DNA of 12,252 nucleotides from contig JADGED010000024.1 of NCBI GenBank assembly GCA_016744555.1, positions 1 through 12,252 of the forward strand, read 5' to 3'. A model generated the notes under the pieces. It saw only the letters and a program-made list of their open reading frames with translations. It did no database searches and was not told where the DNA came from. Shown piece after piece: positions 5,050-12,237 of the stretch. The translations under genes were made by a program, and so were the position numbers. Every line of letters starts with the position of its first letter. Position 1 is the first letter of the stretch. The DNA is from Desulfuromonadaceae bacterium (GTDB lineage Bacteria > Desulfobacterota > Desulfuromonadia > Desulfuromonadales > Geopsychrobacteraceae).

Positions 5050-7698
5050 TTACCCTTGTTGCAAGATAGCACTCAACTGTTGCGGAGCAGCTTGCAGTAA
5101 TGCCTCGATTTTTTCTACATCGCTACCGCCGGCTTGGGCTAAATCTGGTCGGCCTCCACCTTTACCACCGACAATTTCGGCCAAAGGTTTAATCAGGCTA
5201 CCGGCCTTAACCTTACCGGTAAGATCTTTGGTAACGGCAACTAGCAACGCTACTTTTCCACCAGCATCAGCTACCAGAACCAAGACACCTGAGCCAAGCT
5301 TATCCCGTAACTGGTCAGAAAAATCACGCAGGCTCTTACCGTCCGCTCCGGGTATTTTTACTGCTAACAATTTAACGCCGGTAACATCCTGTACTTGATC
5401 GATCAATGCACCACTACGATCGGCATTTTCTTTGGCTTGTAATTGCTCTAGTTCCTTAGCCGTCTCTTTTTGTTGCTCCAGTAACTTGCCTAAACGCTCT
5501 TCAAGTTTCTGTGGATCACTTTTAACGAGGTCGGCCAAACGCTGCAGAGCTTGTTGCTGCTGCTGCACTTGATTTAGCGCCGCAGCTCCGGTTACCGCTT
5601 CAATCCGCCTTACTCCAGCTGCGATACCAGCCTCACTAATAATCCGGAAGAGGCCGATGTCACCAGCAGCACTGGCGTGGGTTCCACCACAAAGCTCCAT
5701 ACTGTATTCTCCGACATTGACAACGCGTACCACATCGCCATATTTTTCGCCAAACAGTGCCATTGCTCCAGCTTCGCGTGCTGCTTCGGCACTCATCTCT
5801 TGGCTTTCTACCTGAGAGTTATTACGAATCTGTTGATTAACCTCAACCTCTATTGCACTCAGTTCCGCAGCTGTTAACGGCGAAAAGTGGGTAAAATCAA
5901 AACGCAAACGTTCTTCGGTAACCAATGATCCGGCCTGCTTGACATGCTCACCCAATTGGTTTTGCAAAGCTGCTTGCAACAAGTGGGTAGCGGTATGGTT
6001 AAGGATCACCTTCTGACGTCGCTCACTATCAACACTAACCGTTACTGTCGCACCTAAGGTTATTTCGCCAGTGACAACTTCACAAACATGAACATAAAGC
6101 TCTGGGAGCGGCTTTCGCGTTTCAATAATCCGTAAATTAGCGTCAGCTGTGATAATCTTACCAGTATCACCGACTTGGCCTCCTGACTCACCATAACAAG
6201 GCGTTGTTGCCAAGATAACTTCAACGGTTTCTCCACAACTTGATTGTTCTACCAACTCACCCTGACGAATTAAAGCCAACACGTCACTACTACCTTCAAC
6301 GTTGGTGTAACCACTAAATTCAGTTACTTTCCCCTGCTCCACTAACTGCTTATAAATGGTTGAAACAGCAGCCTCACCAGAGCCTTTCCAGTGCTTCCGT
6401 GCTTTTGCACGCTGTTCTTCCATGCAGACATCAAAACCGGCTTCATCAAGGCTGTAGCCATCCTTTTCGACGATATCAGCGGTCAAATCGACGGGGAAAC
6501 CGTAGGTGTCATATAATTTAAAGATTGTTGCTCCGGAAATAACTGTTTGCTTGGCAGCAGCTAATTGGGCAATCTCTTCTTGCAGAATACGTAGTCCATT
6601 GCCCAATGTTTGAATGAAGCGCTCCTCTTCGTTCAAAACAACCTTAGCAACAAACTCTTTCCGTTTGGCCTCTTCAGGGTAGGCAACTGCCATCGATTCT
6701 AGGACAAACTGTGCGGTTTTAAATAAAATTGGATTCTCAAAGCCCAACATTTTAGCGTGGCGCATAGCACGGCGCATAATTCTTCGCAGTACATAGCCGC
6801 GACCTTCATTAGAAGGTAAAACTCCATCGGCAATCAAATAAGCAGTAGCGCGACTATGATCAGCCATAACACGCATCGACACATCGTTTTCATTATTATC
6901 GCCGTAGACCTTACCTGCCAACTTTTCGATATGGGCAATAACCATTCGGAATAGATCAGTATCGTAATTAGATTGTACGTTTTGCATTACTGTAGTCAGA
7001 CGCTCTAACCCCATACCCGTGTCTACCGCCGGGTTTGGCAGTGGCACCAAGGTACCATCTGGTTGGCGGTCAAACTGCATAAACACATTGTTCCAAATTT
7101 CCATGTAACGATCACAATCGCAACCGACGGTACAATCGGGTGAATCACAACCAATTTCTGCACCATTATCGTAAAAAATCTCAGAGCATGGGCCGCAAGG
7201 ACCAGTATCACCCATGGACCAAAAGTTGTCCTCTTCAAAGCGGAAGATACGCTCCCGTTCTACCCCTTCTTGATAGTGCCAAATGTCAGCAGCTTCATCG
7301 TCATCGGTATAAACAGAAACATATAGACGCTCTTTATCGAGCTCCATAGTGACTGTCAGAAACTCCCAAGCGTAAGCGATTGCCTCTTTTTTAAAATAAT
7401 CACCAAAAGAAAAATTGCCCAGCATTTCAAAGAAGGTATGGTGCCTAGCAGTACGACCAACGTTTTCTAGATCATTATGCTTACCACCGGCACGCACACA
7501 TTTTTGCGCTGTAGTTGCTCGCATGTAGTCACGCTTCTCATCACCAAGAAAACAATCTTTAAATTGATTCATTCCGGCATTGGTAAACAGCAAGGTCGGG
7601 TCGTTGTGCGGTACCAATGAAGATGAAGAGACAATAGTGTGATCGCGATCGGCAAAATATTGTAAAAAACGGGCGCGAATTTCATTTCCGGTAATCAT
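5050..7698 (-). CDS. alaS: Alanyl-tRNA synthetase
   Basis: The 882-residue enzyme charges tRNA-Ala and hydrolyses mischarged Ser/Gly-tRNA-Ala. The catalytic domain starts with ITGNEIRARFLQYF and includes SLVPHNDPTLLFTNAGMNQF. The editing domain carries the zinc ligands HTATH (568-572) and CGGTH (670-674), almost exactly at E. coli numbering. A coiled segment rich in Gln/Leu/Glu precedes the C-terminal domain, which contains the glycine-rich GGKGGGRPDLAQAGG (split around residue 850). The open frame extends 32 residues further upstream, but ATG 7698 has AGAGAGG about 7 bases before it and gives the family length, so it is chosen. A cysteine-rich insertion (C184, C189, C193, C195) lies in the catalytic domain. 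Confidence 0.98.
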   Translation of the reverse strand: MITGNEIRARFLQYFADRDHTIVSSSSLVPHNDPTLLFTNAGMNQFKDCFLGDEKRDYMRATTAQKCVRAGGKHNDLENVGRTARHHTFFEMLGNFSFGDYFKKEAIAYAWEFLTVTMELDKERLYVSVYTDDDEAADIWHYQEGVERERIFRFEEDNFWSMGDTGPCGPCSEIFYDNGAEIGCDSPDCTVGCDCDRYMEIWNNVFMQFDRQPDGTLVPLPNPAVDTGMGLERLTTVMQNVQSNYDTDLFRMVIAHIEKLAGKVYGDNNENDVSMRVMADHSRATAYLIADGVLPSNEGRGYVLRRIMRRAMRHAKMLGFENPILFKTAQFVLESMAVAYPEEAKRKEFVAKVVLNEEERFIQTLGNGLRILQEEIAQLAAAKQTVISGATIFKLYDTYGFPVDLTADIVEKDGYSLDEAGFDVCMEEQRAKARKHWKGSGEAAVSTIYKQLVEQGKVTEFSGYTNVEGSSDVLALIRQGELVEQSSCGETVEVILATTPCYGESGGQVGDTGKIITADANLRIIETRKPLPELYVHVCEVVTGEITLGATVTVSVDSERRQKVILNHTATHLLQAALQNQLGEHVKQAGSLVTEERLRFDFTHFSPLTAAELSAIEVEVNQQIRNNSQVESQEMSAEAAREAGAMALFGEKYGDVVRVVNVGEYSMELCGGTHASAAGDIGLFRIISEAGIAAGVRRIEAVTGAAALNQVQQQQQALQRLADLVKSDPQKLEERLGKLLEQQKETAKELEQLQAKENADRSGALIDQVQDVTGVKLLAVKIPGADGKSLRDFSDQLRDKLGSGVLVLVADAGGKVALLVAVTKDLTGKVKAGSLIKPLAEIVGGKGGGRPDLAQAGGSDVEKIEALLQAAPQQLSAILQQG

Positions 7699-7724
7699 TA
7701 GCAATGGCCTCTCTATGTTTATCG

Positions 7725-7756
7725 TTGGTGTCAAAAAAAGGTGGAGACAACACCAA
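7725..7756 (-). promoter_or_regulatory. Dyad in the alaS leader
   Basis: TTGGTGT (7725-7731) is the reverse complement of ACACCAA (7750-7756), with GTC/GAC extending the inner side through a small bulge. On the alaS transcript this would fold shortly before the AGAGAGG ribosome binding site. E. coli AlaRS represses its own gene through a promoter palindrome, so autoregulation is conceivable. There is no direct evidence, and the stem is short with a wide loop. Confidence 0.2.
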
Positions 7757-7775
7757 ATCAAGCTAAGCCAGATAA

Positions 7776-7910
7776 ATCTACTCTGACACAGCAAAGTTGT
7801 TAAAAGATGAATTTGGAATAGTAATAGAAGATGTTGGTTTTGAAAAGGTTTTTGTGTTTATTCAAAGCGGTAATTTAGCGATTAATGGTAGGGATTGGGC
7901 ATATCAATAA
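7776..7910 (+). pseudogene. Possible remnant of a DUF1697-family gene
   Basis: A 44-codon + strand stretch, open between stops at 7773 and 7908 and lacking an obvious start, reads in part DVGFEKVFVFIQSGNLAI. This resembles the signature of DUF1697 proteins, in which a GF-x-x-V segment is followed by TYIQSGN. The family is normally about 170-180 residues with an N-terminal LLRGINVGGK segment, which is missing here along with everything after the SGN motif. It occupies the gap between recX and alaS on the opposite strand. It would be a decayed fragment of unknown origin. The match rests on one motif and could be chance. Confidence 0.35.
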
Positions 7911-7942
7911 AAACACCTACGACAAAGGACATTATTGACAGG

Positions 7943-8416
7943 TCACTCTTTAATAATTGTAAATATTTGTTCCAGCGAAAAGCCCCGGCGTTGAAAAAAA
8001 CTTACTACTCTGCGCCGCTCTCGATTCTCGGCAGTAGCATAGTCAAACGTTGAAAAACGGCGGCGAAATTGTTCCCGTAACATATCTGCGGGGGGGAATT
8101 CACTACTAGCAGCCTCTAGAGCCTGCTCGGCAATGTTTTCATCTATCCCTTTACGGCGTAAATCAAAGCTTATTTTTGCCCCAACACCACGGCCAGTACG
8201 CAACAGAGTTCGTGCCCTTTCCAAGGCATAACGTTGATCATCAAGGTAATTATATTCTCGGCACTCTTCTATTGCTGCATCTATTGCAGATGCAGAAAAG
8301 CCGAATTGCTGCAGTTTTTTTTGCAATTCGGCTTCGCTTTTATCACTTCGGGTTAAAACTCGTAATGCGGCAGCAAAACATTTAGAAGCGCTCGACTTTG
8401 ACTGTTCCGTCATCAT
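7943..8416 (-). CDS. recX: RecX, regulator of RecA
   Basis: This 157-residue protein belongs to the RecX family, which binds RecA filaments and limits their extension and activity. Visible hallmarks are the first repeat, RSDKSEAELQKKLQQFGFS (23-41), then YLDDQRYALERARTLLRTGRGVGAKISFDLRRKGI (about 57-91) and the last repeat, with FDYATAENRERRRVVSFFQRRGFS. Length and all-helical composition fit. The start (ATG 8416, or the adjacent ATG 8413) lies inside the 3' end of pilT, overlapping by 35 bases. GAAGG a few bases upstream supports it. The gene is separated from recA by pilT, but all three genes point the same way and are probably co-expressed. Confidence 0.92.
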   Translation of the reverse strand: MMTEQSKSSASKCFAAALRVLTRSDKSEAELQKKLQQFGFSASAIDAAIEECREYNYLDDQRYALERARTLLRTGRGVGAKISFDLRRKGIDENIAEQALEAASSEFPPADMLREQFRRRFSTFDYATAENRERRRVVSFFQRRGFSLEQIFTIIKE

Positions 8417-9584
8417 TCAAACCTTCACTCTCTTTAGCCTTTGCCTCAGCTTTGGCAACTTCAGCCTCATTTTCTTTGCCGCGCTCAAAGTCTCCCCATG
8501 AACCGTCAGAGGTTGAATCGATACCGGAAAATTTAAGTTTAAAATCATCAGGGTTAGAACTTTGTCGCAGCGCCTCTGAATAACTAATAACTTTTCTTTT
8601 CACCAAGTCCATCAATGCTTGATCAAAGGTTTGCATTCCATAAGTAGTATAACCTTTGGCGATAGCATCCCGTAACTGTAACATTTTTTCAGGCTCGTCA
8701 ATTAGGTCCCGTATTCTGGCAGTAGAAATCATTACCTCAACAGCGGCGACTCGTCCAACACCTTCAACTCTGGGAATTAAGCGCTGAGATATTACCCCTT
8801 TAAGGACACCGGACAATTGCAACCGAACGTGGCGTTGCTGATGTGGCGGGAACATGGAGATAATTCGTGAGATTGTTTCTGGGGCATCAATAGTATGCAA
8901 CGTTGACAACACCAAGTGACCAGTTTCTGCTGCAGCAAGAGCAGTCTCTGCCGTTTCAATATCGCGGATCTCACCAACCAAAATAACGTCTGGATCCTGA
9001 CGCAAGGAGCTTTTTAGGGCTTGGGCAAAACCAGTGGTATCAAAACCGACTTCCCGTTGATTGATAATACATTTGCGGTCACGGTGCAAATATTCAATTG
9101 GATCCTCTACCGTAACCACATGAGCCGTTCGCTGACTATTAATATGGTCAATCATAGCGGCCAAAGTTGTCGATTTTCCCGAACCAGTAGCACCGGTAAC
9201 CAGCACTAACCCCCGTTGCTCCTCCGATATTTTTTTCAATACTTGCGGCATGAGCAAATCATCAAGTGTAGAAATCTTAAATGGAATTGCTCTAAAAACT
9301 GCCGAGATAGAATTGCGCTGCATAAACACGTTTGCTCTAAAACGCCCTAACCCAGGAACGCCATAAGCAAGGTCGACTTCGTTTAACTCTTCGAAGGTAG
9401 CTCGCTGCCGATCATTCATAATCGATTCACACATATCACGAACTTGATCAGCAGTTAATCTGGGGGCCTTAGGTAGAGGCCGTAAGTTACCATCAATACG
9501 AAAAACCGGTGGCAAACCAGCCTTCAAGTGGATATCTGAAGTGTTCGCCTTTAAAGCCATACCAAGAATATCATTCAATGTCAT
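8382..9584 (-). CDS. pilT: Type IV pilus retraction ATPase PilT
   Basis: The 400-residue hexameric ATPase powers type IV pilus retraction (twitching motility) at the inner membrane base. The N-terminal PAS-like domain (1-100) contains the SDIHLKAG motif. The C-terminal core shows Walker A GATGSGKST (131-139), the Asp box VEDPIEYLH (159-167), Walker B DPDVILVGEIRD (197-208, catalytic E205) and the His box STLHTIDAPETISRII (227-242). A TTG 24 bases upstream extends the frame, but ATG 9584 has AGAGGG at proper spacing and matches the PilT N-terminus, so it is used. In place of the classical AIRNLIRE motif it reads ARIRDLIDEPEK (289-300). The last 34 residues are a Glu/Lys/Ala-rich tail. No other pilus gene is in the window. 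Confidence 0.95.
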   Translation of the reverse strand: MTLNDILGMALKANTSDIHLKAGLPPVFRIDGNLRPLPKAPRLTADQVRDMCESIMNDRQRATFEELNEVDLAYGVPGLGRFRANVFMQRNSISAVFRAIPFKISTLDDLLMPQVLKKISEEQRGLVLVTGATGSGKSTTLAAMIDHINSQRTAHVVTVEDPIEYLHRDRKCIINQREVGFDTTGFAQALKSSLRQDPDVILVGEIRDIETAETALAAAETGHLVLSTLHTIDAPETISRIISMFPPHQQRHVRLQLSGVLKGVISQRLIPRVEGVGRVAAVEVMISTARIRDLIDEPEKMLQLRDAIAKGYTTYGMQTFDQALMDLVKRKVISYSEALRQSSNPDDFKLKFSGIDSTSDGSWGDFERGKENEAEVAKAEAKAKESEGLNDDGTVKVERF

Positions 9585-9622
9585 GCTCGCACCCTCTTCA
9601 CTTTTCAATTTAAATAATCAGG

Positions 9623-10651
9623 TTAATTGGCTTCACTTTCAGTTACAACAGCATCAGCACCGATTCCATACAACTCCCGTAAAGTGGCATCAATTTCATT
9701 GGTCATCTCAGGATGCTCCTTCAGGTACTGTTTAACATTTTCCCGTCCTTGACCAATGCGCTCACCTTTATATGAAAACCACGAACCGCTTTTATCAACG
9801 ATATCATTATCAACACCGAGGTCGAGCAGATCACCTTCACGAGAAATTCCAGTGCCATACATTATATCAAATTCTGCTTGTTTAAATGGCGGGGCAACTT
9901 TATTTTTTACTACCTTAACCCGGGTTCTACCACCAACAACATCTTGCCCCTGCTTTAATGAAGCAATCCGCCGGATATCAAGTCGAACTGAAGAGTAAAA
10001 CTTCAATGCATTACCACCGGTAGTAGTTTCAGGATTACCAAACATAACCCCGATCTTCATCCGAATCTGATTAATAAAAATGATGCTACAATTTGATTTA
10101 CTTACAATACCAGTAAGCTTACGCAACGCCTGTGACATCAGGCGTGCTTGCAACCCCATATGGGAATCACCCATATCACCTTCAATTTCCGCCCGTGGGG
10201 TTAGTGCTGCTACCGAATCGATAACCAGCAGATCAATGGCACCGCTGCGGACCAACATCTCGGTAATTTCCAATGCTTGCTCACCAGTATCTGGTTGACT
10301 GATCAGTAGATCGTCAGCCTTAACGCCCAAATGCTGGGCATACTGCATATCAAGGGCATGCTCTGCATCGATAAAAGCGGCAACACCTCCCTGTTTTTGC
10401 AACTCGGCAAGGATATGCAGAGCGAGGGTCGTTTTACCAGAAGATTCAGGACCAAACACCTCGATAATACGCCCTTTAGGTATCCCACCCACACCGAGAG
10501 CAAGATCAAGGCTAAGTGCTCCAGTTGGGATTGTAGCAACAGCAGGTATTTTGTAATCGGAGCCGAGGCGCATAATGCTCCCCTTGCCAAATTGTTTTTC
10601 GATCTGCCCCATTGCCAGGTCGAGGGCGCGGTTGCGATTGTCGTCAGACAT
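9623..10651 (-). CDS. recA: Recombinase RecA
   Basis: The 342-residue recombinase forms filaments on single-stranded DNA, drives homologous recombination and stimulates LexA self-cleavage. Walker A GPESSGKT (67-74), catalytic E97, Walker B LLVIDSV (141-147), loop L1 (around EGDMGDSHMG, 157-166) and loop L2 (from INQIRMKIGVMFGNPETTT, 193-211) are all intact. The C-terminal tail is short and only mildly acidic. A strong GGAGG sits 5 bases before ATG 10651. A 171-base gap separates it from cinA upstream and holds two perfect dyads; pilT follows after 38 bases with no terminator in between. SOS control is expected from the family, but no LexA box of a class I can identify was found. Confidence 0.98.
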   Translation of the reverse strand: MSDDNRNRALDLAMGQIEKQFGKGSIMRLGSDYKIPAVATIPTGALSLDLALGVGGIPKGRIIEVFGPESSGKTTLALHILAELQKQGGVAAFIDAEHALDMQYAQHLGVKADDLLISQPDTGEQALEITEMLVRSGAIDLLVIDSVAALTPRAEIEGDMGDSHMGLQARLMSQALRKLTGIVSKSNCSIIFINQIRMKIGVMFGNPETTTGGNALKFYSSVRLDIRRIASLKQGQDVVGGRTRVKVVKNKVAPPFKQAEFDIMYGTGISREGDLLDLGVDNDIVDKSGSWFSYKGERIGQGRENVKQYLKEHPEMTNEIDATLRELYGIGADAVVTESEAN

Positions 10652-10679
10652 GTTTTCCTCCAGTTAATTTGCTATCTAT

Positions 10680-10693
10680 ATTGTTTTTACAAT
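10680..10693. promoter_or_regulatory. Palindrome close to the recA start, operator candidate
   Basis: ATTGT (10680-10684), four T, then ACAAT (10689-10693) make a perfect 5-4-5 dyad, 28 bases before the recA start codon. On the recA strand it overlaps TATAGAT, a possible -10-like element. The geometry (half-sites four bases apart) resembles that of some LexA operators, but the bases are not those of a LexA box I know. Chance AT-rich symmetry is possible. Confidence 0.25.
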
Positions 10694-10720
10694 TAAGTGA
10701 TGGTTGGAATATCGCATAGC

Positions 10721-10743
10721 AGTGTGACAAAAAAAGTCACACT
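10721..10743. promoter_or_regulatory. Perfect 8-7-8 dyad in the recA upstream region
   Basis: AGTGTGAC (10721-10728) and GTCACACT (10736-10743) are exact reverse complements around a run of seven A (T on the recA strand). It lies about 70-92 bases before the recA start codon. Neither side is followed by a T-run, so it is not a standard terminator, although a stem could weakly end cinA transcripts. On the recA strand a TATAGT hexamer overlaps its upstream edge, which would place the dyad across a start site, as for a repressor operator. The -35 for that hexamer is poor. Confidence 0.4.
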
Positions 10744-10822
10744 ATAGAGATGTTACTAATCAGGAGTTAGCTTGGCGACAACAACAACATTAAAACTTTT
10801 TGTTACAGTTGTCGAGTAGATT

Positions 10823-12070
10823 TTATGCTTCTAGCTGCTGCAAGGCAAAACGTTGCAACCACGCCAAAGCCATCGTTGCACTCATCTTTTGTACCTGGTT
10901 CCGATCACCAGAAAAAGTGTATCTTTTCACATGTACTCCAGCTTCACTGGCCAATGCTAAAAACACCGTACCAACCGGTTTTTCGTCGGTACCACCATCG
11001 GGACCAGCAATTCCGGTTATTGCTAAAGACAGATCGGTGCCGGTAGATTGTCGCAGGCCACTTGCCATGGCACGAGCACATTTTTCACTTACGGCACCGT
11101 GCTGCTGTAAAATCAATTGCGGCACCCCTAGCCAAGCCATTTTAGCAGAATCGGCATAGGTAACCCCACTACGCTCCAAAAATGCCGAAGCCCCAGCTTG
11201 GCTGGTTAGCAGCGCCGATAAGAGACCACCGGTACAGGACTCTGCCAATGACAAAGTCAAGCCAGCTCTAGTAAGTAATTTCGCCACATTTTCTTCAACT
11301 GTCTCTTCGTTGCGAGCCAAAAGGAAATCGTTAAGTTCCTGCAGCAACAACGCTTCTGCTTGATCGAGAAAAAACTCTGCCCCCTTGCCTGTGGCTTTTA
11401 ACTTAACCAGTACCAGTGGATATTCAAGGGCAAACGCCACTTCAACTCCTTCCGGCAACTGTCGATAGGGGATCATTCGATCAATCTTCGGCTCTGATAA
11501 ACCAAACAGTTTGAAAGTACGCTGCAAAAAGGGTGTAGCGTCTGGTACTTGACGCTGTAAAACTGGCAACACCGAAGCTTTAAACATTGCCGCCATTTCA
11601 ACTGGAACGCCGGGCAAGAAAAAAAGGTCACAGCCACAATGCTGAAGCCGAAAGCCGGGAGCGGTACCAATACGGTTAGGTAATGGCTGTGCCCATTGGG
11701 GTAACAAGGCTTGCCTTTCATTACTGGGTTCCATCTTCAGATTACGCTGTGCAAACCAATCATGCACCATTTCTAGTGCGTCCTCATTTACAACCAACCG
11801 CTGCCCCAATGCCCTAGCTGCGGCTCTGGCGGTACGATCGTCCCCAGTTGATCCCAAACCACCAGTGATAATTATAAACTGGACATGACCAATCAGGTAT
11901 TCAAGGGCTGCAACAATTTCTTTTTCTTGATCTGGAACCGCCAAAGAGCAGCGCAACCTGTAGCCATGGGCAGCCAAACTAGCTGCGATAGTCTTGGTAT
12001 TACTATCGCTGATCTCACCACTTAGCAGCTCATCTCCGGTAGTAAGAATGGCAATGTCATTAACAGGCAT
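10823..12070 (-). CDS. cinA: CinA: MoaB-like domain fused to NMN deamidase
   Basis: This 415-residue protein combines an N-terminal MoaB/MogA-like COG1058 domain with a C-terminal PncC nicotinamide mononucleotide amidohydrolase. Family members salvage pyridine nucleotides by converting NMN to nicotinate mononucleotide. The start MPVNDIAILTTGDELLSGE and the segment ITGGLGSTGDDRTARAA mark the first domain. SLAESCTGGLLSALL and AITGIAGPDGGTDEKPVGTV mark the deamidase active-site region. The open frame extends 33 codons further upstream, but that part is not CinA-like and ATG 12070 gives the normal length; its Shine-Dalgarno is weak. cinA just upstream of recA is a recurrent order in bacteria. A 171-base gap makes both co-transcription and a separate recA promoter possible. 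Confidence 0.95.
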   Translation of the reverse strand: MPVNDIAILTTGDELLSGEISDSNTKTIAASLAAHGYRLRCSLAVPDQEKEIVAALEYLIGHVQFIIITGGLGSTGDDRTARAAARALGQRLVVNEDALEMVHDWFAQRNLKMEPSNERQALLPQWAQPLPNRIGTAPGFRLQHCGCDLFFLPGVPVEMAAMFKASVLPVLQRQVPDATPFLQRTFKLFGLSEPKIDRMIPYRQLPEGVEVAFALEYPLVLVKLKATGKGAEFFLDQAEALLLQELNDFLLARNEETVEENVAKLLTRAGLTLSLAESCTGGLLSALLTSQAGASAFLERSGVTYADSAKMAWLGVPQLILQQHGAVSEKCARAMASGLRQSTGTDLSLAITGIAGPDGGTDEKPVGTVFLALASEAGVHVKRYTFSGDRNQVQKMSATMALAWLQRFALQQLEA

Positions 12071-12124
12071 ATCTATAATCCATGCTATTGAGTTAATAAA
12101 ATTAGTTGGCAGAAACAGATTATT

Positions 12125-12153
12125 GCTATAGCTGATTGCAATTGAGCTTGAAA
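12125..12153 (-). promoter_or_regulatory. Weak promoter candidate for cinA
   Basis: On the - strand, TTTCAA (12153-12148) and TATAGC (12130-12125) are separated by 17 bases, about 55 bases before the chosen cinA start. The -35 matches the consensus poorly and the -10 only moderately. The position, directly after the tRNA terminator, makes a promoter somewhere in 12071-12191 likely; this is the best candidate I see. Confidence 0.25.
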
Positions 12154-12191
12154 TAGTCTTGGGAAACAATACAACCTCGAGTTGTACCGAT

Positions 12192-12229
12192 AAAAAAACT
12201 AAAGCCCCGCTGTAAAAACAGAGGGGCTT
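12192..12229 (-). terminator. Rho-independent terminator after the tRNA gene
   Basis: Read on the - strand, AAGCCCC pairs with GGGGCTT (12223-12229 with 12202-12208), and CTG pairs with CAG across a single G/A mismatch, closing a six-base loop. The stem is followed by TAG and seven T (12198-12192). This is a classic intrinsic terminator. It lies 8 bases beyond the tRNA CCA end and separates the tRNA from cinA. Confidence 0.88.
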
Positions 12230-12237
12230 GTAGATTT

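Noticed and set aside
5012..5398. Open + strand frame of 128 codons opposite alaS
   Set aside because: It lies antisense to the conserved AlaRS C-terminus, is Pro/Ser/Thr/Ala-rich as expected of a shadow frame, and has no recognisable motif.
7730..7737. TTGACA on the - strand upstream of alaS, considered as a -35 box
   Set aside because: No acceptable -10 lies 15-19 bases downstream before the start codon.
7699..7794. N-terminal extension of AlaRS by 32 hydrophobic residues, which could look like a signal anchor
   Set aside because: AlaRS is cytosolic, the extension has no family similarity, and ATG 7698 has a well-spaced AGAGAGG and gives the normal length.
7883..7933. 16-codon - strand frame with a GVFIDMPN segment, considered as a NYN-type protein start
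   Set aside because: It stops after 16 codons, has no Shine-Dalgarno, and the opposite strand offers a longer and better motif match.
9585..9608. TTG start eight codons upstream in pilT
   Set aside because: The ATG at 9584 has AGAGGG at good spacing and matches the usual PilT N-terminus.
10773..10814. Dyad CGACAAC...GTTGTCG just after the cinA stop, considered as a cinA terminator
   Set aside because: The arms are far apart, the inside is mostly unpaired, and no T-run follows on the - strand.
12071..12169. 33-codon upstream extension of CinA
   Set aside because: The CinA domain begins at MPVNDIAILTTGDELLSG; the upstream part is low-complexity and overlaps the likely promoter region.
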